NCBI GenBank assembly: GCA_027083445.1 | Contig: JALWOP010000460.1 | Coordinates: 1 to 35,212 of the forward strand | Source of the DNA: Planctomycetota bacterium | GTDB lineage: Bacteria; Planctomycetota; UBA1135; GCA-002686595 | Direction: 5' to 3' | DNA length: 35,212 nt | Shown: one piece after another, positions 16,606-24,417 of the stretch | Layout: every line of letters begins with the position of its first letter | How positions within the stretch are numbered: position 1 is the stretch's first letter | Position numbers and translations under genes: made by a program | Notes under the pieces: model-generated | Databases searched by the model: none | Told to the model about the DNA's origin: nothing | The model's input: the letters and a program-made list of their open reading frames with translations, nothing else

Positions 16606-17061
16606 ATGACTCTGCTAGGCGTCATCTCCGACACCCACGATCTCCTGCGCCCCGAGGCACGGCGGGCTCTCGCGGGGTGTGATCTGATCGTCCATGCCGG
16701 GGATGTCTGCACCCCCGGCCTGCTCGAGGAGCTGGCCGCCCTGGCCCCCGTGAAGGCCGTGCGCGGCAACAACGACCGCGGCCGCTGGGCCCGGGAGCTG
16801 CCCGAGGAGCTCGACTTCGAGCTAACCGGCCACCGTATCCACGTCATCCACGATGACGCCCGGCGGACCGCGGAGTGCCCCGCCGACATTCTCATCAGCG
16901 GACACTCCCACCGACCCCGTCGGGAGGCGCGGGGCGCCGCCCTCTTCCTGAACCCGGGCAGCGCCGGTCCACGCCGCTTCACGCTACCGGTCAGCCTGGC
17001 CCGAGTCCGCTTGGAGTGGGATTCGATCCAGGCGGAACACGTCTCCCTCCTCGGGGTGTAG
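16606..17061 (+). CDS. YfcE/MJ0936-type metallophosphodiesterase
   Basis: A 151-residue calcineurin-like phosphoesterase. All metal-site motifs are present: DTH (residues 9-11), GDV (about 32-34), GNND (about 50-53), a His in IHVIHDD, and GHSHRP near residue 103. The size is right for the YfcE/MJ0936 group, which hydrolyses phosphodiester bonds in small substrates; the natural substrate is unknown. The ATG follows an AAGGAG-like sequence (16594-16599), a plausible ribosome site. It is a single gene between convergent and divergent neighbours. Confidence 0.92.
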   Translation: MTLLGVISDTHDLLRPEARRALAGCDLIVHAGDVCTPGLLEELAALAPVKAVRGNNDRGRWARELPEELDFELTGHRIHVIHDDARRTAECPADILISGHSHRPRREARGAALFLNPGSAGPRRFTLPVSLARVRLEWDSIQAEHVSLLGV

Positions 17062-17161
17062 GCCCTCCAGGAAGGAACATTGCAACTTCGGGGTGAAAGG
17101 GTACTGCGGGGGGGCTTCCGGCCGGGAGAACCCGGCGCGAGGGTGCCATACTAAGGTACCC

Positions 17162-18865
17162 ATGCGCGCAGTCGTCCTCCTGACCCTCTCCCTGGCGCCG
17201 GCCACCCTGGGTCTCTCCCAGGAGGATCTGCGCGAGGCCTACGATGTCGAGGCCTACCGAATCGATGTGCGCGTGGATCCGGCGCAGGAACGGCTTTCGG
17301 GTCGGGTCTTCATCGAGCTGGTGGTCACGGCACAGGAACTGGAGACCCTCGAGTTCGACGCGGACGACGAACTCCATCTCTCACGCACCCTCCTGGCACC
17401 CGGCCCCCTGCCCGAGGAGGGTCCCCTCGAGGGCACGGTCCTCAGCGGGAGGCATGCGCAGGACCGTTGGATCTGCGACCTGGGAAGTCCCGCCGAGCGA
17501 GGCCGGCGCCTGACGGTCTGCATCGAGTACGAGGGGAGCCCGGGCGAAAGCGGCCGTGGACGAGGCGTGCGCTGGTCCAAGGACGGGCAGACCCTGGTCG
17601 ACATCTCCGCTCAGATCACAGGGGCGCAGATGTGGTTCCCCTGCAAGGCCTCGCGCTTCCACCCCGAGGACCGCCCCCGGCGTATCTGGATCAATGCCAC
17701 GGTGCCCGAGGGCCTGACCGCAGCGGCGAGCGGGCGCCTGGTGCGGCGGGCGGCGGCCGAACCGGGCTGGGTGACCTGGCGTTGGCGCCACGACTATCCC
17801 CTGCCGACCTACGGCATCGGCTTGGCCGTCGCGAACTACGCCCACACCACCCAAGAGCTCCACCTACCGGGACTCGACGCGCCGGTCCCCCTGGAAACCT
17901 TTGTTCTGGAGCCGTACGTCGCTGCCGCCAAGATGCAATTCCAAGAGCTCCCCGAGCTCCTGAAAGTCTACTCGGAGGCCTTCGGACCCTGGCCCTTCCC
18001 CCTCAGCAAGGTGGGGATCGCCCAGGGGAGTTGGGGAACGGTCGACCATTCGACTCTGACCGGGTACGGCAACACCTTCCCGGCGTGGCTGGGAAGCGAA
18101 GGGATCGAGGACCCCTTGGCGCGCAGGAATCGGCGCTATGACTATGTGCTGGTTCATCAACTCGCTCACGAGTGGTGGGGGAACGCCGTTGGAGCCGCTT
18201 CCTGGCGGGACGCGTGGCTACACGAGGGCTTTGCCACCTACGCCGAAGCCCTTTGGGTCGAGCACCTCCAGGGTCGTGATGAAGCCGACGCATTCCTTCA
18301 GGAACTGGCCGCCTACCTGGGCAAGGATCCCCAACTGATCCGAACGGACGCCGCAGAGGATGGGGCGAAGGCTCTACTGCCGGTGATCTACATCAAGGGA
18401 GCCTGGGTCCTCAACGAAGCCCGTCATTATCTGGGCGACGATGCCCACTTCTTCGGGGCCCTGCGCCGTTTTCAACGCAAGCATCGCTACGGCTTGGCAA
18501 CGACCGAAGACCTGCGCAAGGCCTTCGAAGAGGAGACGGGGCAGAGCTGGGAACGCTTCTTCGAGGAGTGGGTCCAGGGCAGCGGAGTCCCGCGCCTGAC
18601 GGGGGAGGTGCGCTTCTTCGACGACCGCATCGAGGTCTCCGTCGACAATGAATCCTCCCCCACGCGCTCCTTCCATCTCCCCCTCGACCTGGGTTGGACC
18701 GAGGGGGGTCATGCGGTAGAACGCCGTCTGTGGCTCGAACCGGGCCCCTTCTCGCAGACCCTGCCGGCCTCCAAGCCGAGCGATGTGCGGGTGCTACACC
18801 TCTCCCGTCTCTTGGGACGCCACCGAATCGATGTCATCGAAGGTTCCGGCCCGCCCAAGCGCTGA
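17162..18865 (+). CDS. M1 family peptidase-like protein with HQLAH in place of HExxH
   Basis: A 567-residue secreted protein (signal MRAVVLLTLSLAPATLGLSQ) with the M1 aminopeptidase layout: an N-terminal beta domain, a thermolysin-like domain and a short C-terminal domain. The zinc motif reads VHQLAHEWWGNAVG: H332 and H336 are kept, and the third ligand E355 (WLHEGFATYAE) sits 18 residues after H336, as in the family. The catalytic Glu of HExxH is Gln333 (codon CAA, 18158-18160). The GxMEN exopeptidase motif is also altered (GTVDHST). The Tyr-x-KG motif (YIKGAWVL) is kept. A zinc-binding but catalytically weak or inactive protein is possible (inference). The start was set at the signal peptide. 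Its 3' end overlaps the next, opposite gene by 72 bp. Confidence 0.86.
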   Translation: MRAVVLLTLSLAPATLGLSQEDLREAYDVEAYRIDVRVDPAQERLSGRVFIELVVTAQELETLEFDADDELHLSRTLLAPGPLPEEGPLEGTVLSGRHAQDRWICDLGSPAERGRRLTVCIEYEGSPGESGRGRGVRWSKDGQTLVDISAQITGAQMWFPCKASRFHPEDRPRRIWINATVPEGLTAAASGRLVRRAAAEPGWVTWRWRHDYPLPTYGIGLAVANYAHTTQELHLPGLDAPVPLETFVLEPYVAAAKMQFQELPELLKVYSEAFGPWPFPLSKVGIAQGSWGTVDHSTLTGYGNTFPAWLGSEGIEDPLARRNRRYDYVLVHQLAHEWWGNAVGAASWRDAWLHEGFATYAEALWVEHLQGRDEADAFLQELAAYLGKDPQLIRTDAAEDGAKALLPVIYIKGAWVLNEARHYLGDDAHFFGALRRFQRKHRYGLATTEDLRKAFEEETGQSWERFFEEWVQGSGVPRLTGEVRFFDDRIEVSVDNESSPTRSFHLPLDLGWTEGGHAVERRLWLEPGPFSQTLPASKPSDVRVLHLSRLLGRHRIDVIEGSGPPKR

Positions 18866-19936
18866 GAGCAGCAAGAGATCGGCGACCAGCAACAGGCCGG
18901 ATGCTCCATAGGCCTCCCCCCCGGGGAAGAGTCGCAGGGCAAAGAGACTCGCGAGCAGGCAAGAGACCATGGCCAGGCCACGGCCGAGCCGATCCCCCCG
19001 CGCCAGAACGAGGAGCTCTGCGAAGGGCAGCAGGGTGAAGTAGTGCGGCCAATGGGGCTCGACGAAGAGGGGTAGAGTCAGGGATAGGGCCGCGAAGCCG
19101 AGGAGGGGTCGCTGCGCGGCTTTGCGCAGGAACGGCAGGAGGGCCAGGGTGGCCGCCACTCCGAGCCAGGCGGGCCAGGTGCCGTCCCAGCCCAACCAAC
19201 GTCCAAGGACGGGTCCCAGGGCCTGGGCATTGTCCGCGGCGAAGAGCTCCGCACGTCGCTCCAGGAGTCCATGCAGCATCCGGCTGAGGAACTCCCCCGT
19301 GCCGGCCGGGCCCAGGATGAGCGCTGGTAAGAGGACGATCAGGACCAGAGCCAGGAGGAGCCCCTGCCCGACGCGACTCCACTCTCGGCGCAGGGCAGGC
19401 AGGGTCAGGTAGAGCAGGGGGTAGAGCTTGATGGCGCCGGCGAGGGCGATCAGGACCGTTGCCGGCCCCTGGCGACCGCGGCGTTCACAGGCCAGCGCTC
19501 CCAGGAGGAGCAGCGCGATGAAACTGCTGACCTGCCCCCAGTGGAGATTGTGGGCCAGGGGCACGCTCGTCAGCGCGATGAAGACCCCCGCTCCATAGAG
19601 GGGCGGAGATGGGCGCAGGAGAGCCAGACCGAGGGCGATCACCGCAGCCGTGGCGGCCAACTCGAGGGCGGCCCAAAGGGTCACTGCGGTCTCCTCGTCG
19701 AGTCTCCCGAGGGGCGCCAAGGCCAGAGCGAAACTCGGCGGGTAGAGGAATCCCCCGGTGGCCTCTCCGCTGGTGAGGATCGTCCGGCCGGTCGGATAGT
19801 AGAAGTCCCTGAAGTCCTCCAGGGATCCCCCATCGAAATCCATGCGGGCGTGGAAGCCGGCCAGGTCATGGAACAGCAGCTTCAGGGCGAGGAGACCCGC
19901 CGCGAGGCCGAGCACGAGATAGAGGCCGGTGCGCAT
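18794..19936 (-). CDS. GT87 (DUF2029)-like polyprenyl-phosphate sugar transferase, integral membrane
   Basis: A 380-residue protein that is almost entirely hydrophobic helices, with the first loop carrying the acidic-rich stretch DFDGGSLEDFRDFYYPTGRT and the conserved FLYPPSFALALAPLG region. LTSVPLAHNLHWGQVSSFIALL with KLYPLLYL in later helices matches the GT87/DUF2029 pattern (NxxxGQxxxxxLLLL, GxxIAxKxxP). Such C-superfamily enzymes transfer mannose or a related sugar from polyprenyl phosphate onto an envelope glycan. The donor and acceptor are unknown. The start at 19936 was chosen for a typical N-terminus; two upstream ATGs (19954, 19966) are possible. It overlaps the M1-like gene by 72 bp at 3' ends. 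Confidence 0.83.
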   Translation of the reverse strand: MRTGLYLVLGLAAGLLALKLLFHDLAGFHARMDFDGGSLEDFRDFYYPTGRTILTSGEATGGFLYPPSFALALAPLGRLDEETAVTLWAALELAATAAVIALGLALLRPSPPLYGAGVFIALTSVPLAHNLHWGQVSSFIALLLLGALACERRGRQGPATVLIALAGAIKLYPLLYLTLPALRREWSRVGQGLLLALVLIVLLPALILGPAGTGEFLSRMLHGLLERRAELFAADNAQALGPVLGRWLGWDGTWPAWLGVAATLALLPFLRKAAQRPLLGFAALSLTLPLFVEPHWPHYFTLLPFAELLVLARGDRLGRGLAMVSCLLASLFALRLFPGGEAYGASGLLLVADLLLLSALGRAGTFDDIDSVASQETGEV

Positions 19937-19980
19937 GGCCCGGCATGGTCTCATGCCTGGCGCCACCGCTCTAGTCCGGG

Positions 19981-20694
19981 CTAGGTCTCAGAAGAGCCGA
20001 GGAGTGCGAAACGCCAGCTCGTCCCGGTCGGAGGATCCGCTTCGAAACGCAGGCGTTCGCCGCGCACGGGATGATCAAGCTCCAGGCTCCGAGCGTGGAG
20101 TGCGATACTGCGGTCGGAGAGGGCTGCGGAGGCCCCATATCGCAGATCCCCAAGCAGGGGTGTTCCCAGCTTGGCGAGGGCGACCCGGAGCTGGTGAGGG
20201 CGCCCGGTCAGGGGTCGCAGCTCTACGAGACTGCGATCGGAACGGGCTTCGAGTAGGCGCCAGCGGGTCGTCGCCTCGCGCGCCCCGGGACTCTCGGCAG
20301 GGACCACCCGGACCGTGTTCCGCCGGCTGTCCTTGCAGAGCCAGTGGGTCAGCTCTCCCAGAGCCGGCTTGGGCGGGCGCGCGGTCACCCCCCAGTAGAC
20401 CTTGCTGACCCGTCGCTCCGCGAAGGCGCGCTGGAGACGGCCGGCTGCCTTGCTCGTGCGGGCGAAGCAGACGACCCCCGAGACCGGCCGATCGAGACGG
20501 TGGACGACACCGAGAAAGACCGCACCGGGCTTGGCGTACTCACGCGCGATCCAGGCCTTGGCCCACTCGAGGAGGCTCGGATCCCGACTGGAGTCGGGCA
20601 CGGTCGGAACCCCCGCCGGCTTGCGCACGACCAGGAGGTGATTGTCGACGTGGAGCACGATCGGCTGGGAGGCTGTGCCAAAGGCTCGCTTCAC
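19981..20694 (-). CDS. RluA-family pseudouridine synthase
   Basis: A 237-residue enzyme with the RluA family catalytic motif HRLDRPVSG (catalytic Asp68) and the downstream motifs RLQRAFAERRVSKVYWGV, VELRPLTGRPHQLRVALA and LGTPLLGDLRYGA. No S4 domain precedes the catalytic domain, so it belongs with the shorter, single-domain RluA-like enzymes that isomerise uridines in rRNA or tRNA; the target site cannot be assigned. The start codon is GTG and is preceded at 6 nt by TAGGAT, with no ribosome site. It stands upstream of the GT87-like gene on the same strand, 44 bp away. Confidence 0.92.
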   Translation of the reverse strand: MKRAFGTASQPIVLHVDNHLLVVRKPAGVPTVPDSSRDPSLLEWAKAWIAREYAKPGAVFLGVVHRLDRPVSGVVCFARTSKAAGRLQRAFAERRVSKVYWGVTARPPKPALGELTHWLCKDSRRNTVRVVPAESPGAREATTRWRLLEARSDRSLVELRPLTGRPHQLRVALAKLGTPLLGDLRYGASAALSDRSIALHARSLELDHPVRGERLRFEADPPTGTSWRFALLGSSET

Positions 20695-20700
20695 CCTGCC

Positions 20701-20706
20701 ATCCTA
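20701..20706 (-). promoter_or_regulatory. Possible -10 of the pseudouridine synthase gene (leaderless)
   Basis: TAGGAT on the minus strand lies 6 nt before the GTG start at 20694, with no Shine-Dalgarno between, which predicts a leaderless mRNA. Confidence 0.5.
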
Positions 20707-20798
20707 GCTCCGAAAGCACCGGTGGCGGAGCCGACGCAAGGTCCGCTCCGCCACCTGGTTGAAGAAGCCCCCGCAGGACGAGGCTCGGGGGCAGCCGG

Positions 20799-21644
20799 CT
20801 ACTTCCGACCGCCGATCACCTCTCCGGCACTCTTCTTCGAGCCGGTGCAGGGTTCCTTGGGAAGCGCGGCTTTCTTGGCCTTGTCGCAGGCCTTCTTGGA
20901 CTCGCAGCACTCGCCCTTCGCCCCGTCGCACTTCTTCTGTGTGGAAACGGTCTGGGCTTTCTTCGCATCGCAGGCCTGCTTGCCGCTGCAAGCCTTGTCG
21001 CTCACCACCTGGGCCTTGGCGTCGCACTTGCCCTTGCAGTCGGCCTTCTTGGCTGCTTTCTGGGCCGCTGCCTTGGCCTTCTCCATGCAGCACTCGCCCT
21101 TGGCCTTGTCGCACTTCGCCTTGGCCGACACGAGCTGCGCCGCCTTCTCCGGGCAGCCCTGCTTGCCGCTGCAAGCCTTGTCGCTCACCACCTGGGCCTT
21201 GGCGTCGCACTTGCCCTTGCAGTCGGCCTTCTGGGCTGCCTTCTGGGCCGCTGCCTTGGCCTTCTCCATGCAGCACTCGCCCTTGGCCTTGTCGCACTTC
21301 GCCTTGGCCGACACGAGCTGCGCCGCCTTCTCCGGGCAGCCCTGCTTGCCACTGCAAGCCTTGTCGCTCACCACCTGGGCCTTGGCGGTCGGGCAGGGAT
21401 GCGGGCAGTCGCTACCGGCAGTCTTGGCTGCCTTGCAGCACTCCTGCTTGGCCGAGACGACCTGGGCCTGCTTGCCCTCGCAGGCCTTCTTGCACTCCTT
21501 GGAATCCTGGGCCTTGGCGTCCTGGCAGACGACGGCGGCCTTAGCGCACTCGCCCTTGGCGGCTTTGCTCGCGGGACAGTCCTGGGCGAACGACGGCAGA
21601 GTTGCCGAGGCCGCGAGGGCGATGGTGAGAACGAGTTTCTTCAT
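20799..21644 (-). CDS. Secreted Cys/Lys/Ala-rich tandem-repeat protein
   Basis: A 281-residue protein with a clear signal peptide (MKKLVLTIALAASATLPSFAQ). The mature part is dominated by Lys, Ala and Cys in a repeated pattern: KAQVVSDKACSGKQGCPEKA, AQLVSAKAKCDKAKGECCME, then an AAQKAA-type helix and ADCKGKCDA. The repeat is 61 residues, present in two near-identical full copies and partial or diverged flanking copies. Each unit has seven Cys, including ECC and paired CxxxxxC steps. The composition suggests many metal or disulfide sites on a positively charged, exported protein. No known family is recognised. Upstream ATG choices at 21791 add non-conserved residues, so 21644 was used. Confidence 0.82.
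   Translation of the reverse strand: MKKLVLTIALAASATLPSFAQDCPASKAAKGECAKAAVVCQDAKAQDSKECKKACEGKQAQVVSAKQECCKAAKTAGSDCPHPCPTAKAQVVSDKACSGKQGCPEKAAQLVSAKAKCDKAKGECCMEKAKAAAQKAAQKADCKGKCDAKAQVVSDKACSGKQGCPEKAAQLVSAKAKCDKAKGECCMEKAKAAAQKAAKKADCKGKCDAKAQVVSDKACSGKQACDAKKAQTVSTQKKCDGAKGECCESKKACDKAKKAALPKEPCTGSKKSAGEVIGGRK
20981..21387. repeat. 183-bp tandem repeat inside the Cys/Lys/Ala-rich gene
   Basis: Two full copies (20981-21163 and 21164-21346) differ at very few bases, and the first 41 bp of a third copy (21347-21387) match with one or two changes. The period of 183 bp equals 61 codons, so copy number can change without breaking the frame. The near-identity at silent sites points to recent or repeated duplication. 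Confidence 0.9.
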
Positions 21645-22044
21645 GTGGATGGTTTGGGTCTCTGATCGGGCTGTCTCGGAGGACGCCCAGAGTGGGGTCC
21701 GGGTGGAATCCGGGGGTCTAAGTCGGTCGGTCGTCGCACGGCCGGTGGGATCTCCGGGATCGGATCGCCTCGGGCCGGGCCCGGTAGCCACCGGGCTGAC
21801 CTACCAATCTACGGGGCTTGGGCCCTTGCTTGAGTAGGAGCATCGTTTATTCGGCAGAGACGCCTCGCCGAACCCTGCCCCGCTTCGAGACAGGTTCTCC
21901 TGCACTCAAACGTATGCCCAGAAACGGGTTAGGTCCGCAGAGGCCCACGCACTGGCAACCGTACGGGGACCAGACATCGGAATCCGCCCCCCGCGGACTA
22001 CGGTAGGAGGCCCGGCCCCCTGCGTTCCTTCCCCGGACACCGTC
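21645..22044. other. Divergent intergenic region, 400 bp
   Basis: No protein gene is evident here. It holds the divergent control regions of the Cys-rich gene (minus) and the HtrA-like gene (plus). A stem-loop with arms GCCCGGT / ACCGGGC lies at 21779-21796. No convincing promoter pair, riboswitch or tRNA was found. Confidence 0.5.
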
Positions 22045-23091
<1,047 letters not shown>

Positions 23092-23099
23092 CGCCCCCC

Positions 23100-23154
23100 C
23101 GCCGCGCGAGCGAATACCCGCCGCGCGAGCGAATACCCGCCGCGCGAGCGAACC
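23100..23154. repeat. Three copies of a 19-bp direct repeat after the HtrA gene
   Basis: The unit CGCCGCGCGAGCGAATACC occurs at 23100-23118 and 23119-23137 exactly, and again with its last bases changed at 23138-23154. The array starts 8 bp after the stop codon. The rest of the 308-bp gap to mqnA shows no gene. Confidence 0.85.
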
Positions 23155-23385
23155 AAGGCCCTACCCAGGGGGAAATCCCTGCCGAATGCCTATCGGGGAG
23201 CTACCACCGCGCCCGGGGGCGAGGAGCATGCCCGCGGGCCAGGCCCCAGTCACCTCCGAGCGCGGCGGCATCCGCCGGGGCCGCCCCGGTCCAACGCGGG
23301 CAGGATCGAGGCGGCACACCCCGGTGACCGGAGCGCCCGCCATCGAGTTGCACCCTGATCCCCAGCCGGAGGGCACGCACCCCGC

Positions 23386-23391
23386 TAGACT
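23386..23391 (+). promoter_or_regulatory. Possible -10 of mqnA (leaderless)
   Basis: TAGACT lies 8 nt before the mqnA ATG with no ribosome-binding sequence between. The spacing is close to that seen for mqnC. Confidence 0.45.
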
Positions 23392-23399
23392 GCGCGGCC

Positions 23400-24206
23400 A
23401 TGCCTCCCCTGCGCGTCGGAAGCGTCCCCTACCTGGTCGGCCGTCCCCTGGACCAGGGCCTCGATGGGGAAGAAGGAATCGAACTGGTACACGCCATCCC
23501 CGCCCGGCTGGTGGCGGACCTGCGTGCGGGACGGCTCGACGTGGCGCTGGTCAGCTCGATCGAACTCTTCCGCAGGCCCGGTTACCGCTACCTGGATGGG
23601 CTGGGGGTCGCGGGCCGGGGCTACGTCGGAAGCGTCCAGGTCTTCCTCAACGGCCCCTCGAGCATCGAGGAGGTCGAAAGCATCGCCCTCGACCCCGCCA
23701 GCCGCACCGCCCGAGCCCTGGTCCAGACCCTGCTGCTCGAGAGGGCCGTGCGTTTCGTCGAAGTCCCGCTCGGCGAGGATCCCCGCCATGCGGGCTGCGA
23801 CGCCTGGTTGCGTATCGGTGACGCCGCCCTGCGCGAGCTCCACGCCGAGGGACTCCCCCACTGGAACCCCTCCGCGGCCTGGGCCGAGGCAACCGGTCTA
23901 CCCTTCCTCTTCGCCCCCTGGATCGTGCGGCCGGGCGTGGAGATCGAGCCCCATGCCGAGGCCTTCCTCCGGGCCGCGGAGCGGGGCCGTGCCCTGCGGA
24001 ACGAGTTGGCCGAACGGGCGGCCCGAAACTGGGGTATCCCCTCCCAGGCCTGCCGGACCTATCTCCTGGACGAGTGCACCTTCTCCCTGCCCGAGGAGGA
24101 GCACCGCCAAAGCCTGCACGCCTTCCAGGCCCGCGCGGCGACCTGCGGCCTCTGCCGGGCGGACCTCGGCCCGACCCCAATCCCCCTCGGAGAGTTGCAT
24201 GCCTAG
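23400..24206 (+). CDS. mqnA: Chorismate dehydratase (menaquinone, futalosine route)
   Basis: A 268-residue protein of the MqnA family, which dehydrates chorismate to 3-[(1-carboxyvinyl)oxy]benzoate, the first committed step of the futalosine pathway and the substrate of MqnE. Seen are the N-terminal signature RVGSVPYLVGRPL, the DVALVSSIELF strand, IALDPASRTARAL, and WAEATGLPFLFAPWIVRPG, all typical of this periplasmic-binding-protein-like fold. The family's VGSVPYLNARPL is altered at two positions (VG for NA). Its stop overlaps the start of a zinc-ribbon microprotein by 8 bp. Together with mqnC and mqnE it supports a complete futalosine route in the organism. Confidence 0.92.
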   Translation: MPPLRVGSVPYLVGRPLDQGLDGEEGIELVHAIPARLVADLRAGRLDVALVSSIELFRRPGYRYLDGLGVAGRGYVGSVQVFLNGPSSIEEVESIALDPASRTARALVQTLLLERAVRFVEVPLGEDPRHAGCDAWLRIGDAALRELHAEGLPHWNPSAAWAEATGLPFLFAPWIVRPGVEIEPHAEAFLRAAERGRALRNELAERAARNWGIPSQACRTYLLDECTFSLPEEEHRQSLHAFQARAATCGLCRADLGPTPIPLGELHA

Positions 24207-24372
24207 ACTCATCGACGCCGAAAACTGCCCCCACTGCGGGGAGCCGCGCGAGGATCGCAGTCGGGCTTTCTGTGACGGCTGCGGGGGCTCCCTCCAGCAA
24301 CGCCACCTGAGCACGGGTTGCCTGAGTACCGCTCCCCTCTGGATCGCCTTCTGGCTGTGGCTCCTGCATTGA
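24199..24372 (+). CDS. 57-residue zinc-ribbon microprotein with C-terminal hydrophobic segment
   Basis: A short gene starting 8 bp before the mqnA stop, so it is translationally coupled to mqnA. It contains CPHCGEPREDRSRAFCDGCG, two CxxC knuckles of a zinc ribbon (residues about 10-29), and ends in a hydrophobic stretch TAPLWIAFWLWLLH that could insert in the membrane. It belongs to no named family that I recognise. The Cys pattern and the tail argue for a real protein, though it could be an accidental frame. Confidence 0.6.
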   Translation: MPRLIDAENCPHCGEPREDRSRAFCDGCGGSLQQRHLSTGCLSTAPLWIAFWLWLLH

Positions 24373-24417
24373 CACCTGCATGGACCGGCCCCCCCCTGGG
24401 AGTCTCCCACAAGGCTG

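Noticed and set aside
23100-23154. CRISPR array
   Set aside because: The repeat is 19 bp with no spacers, and no cas gene is in the window; it is a plain tandem repeat.
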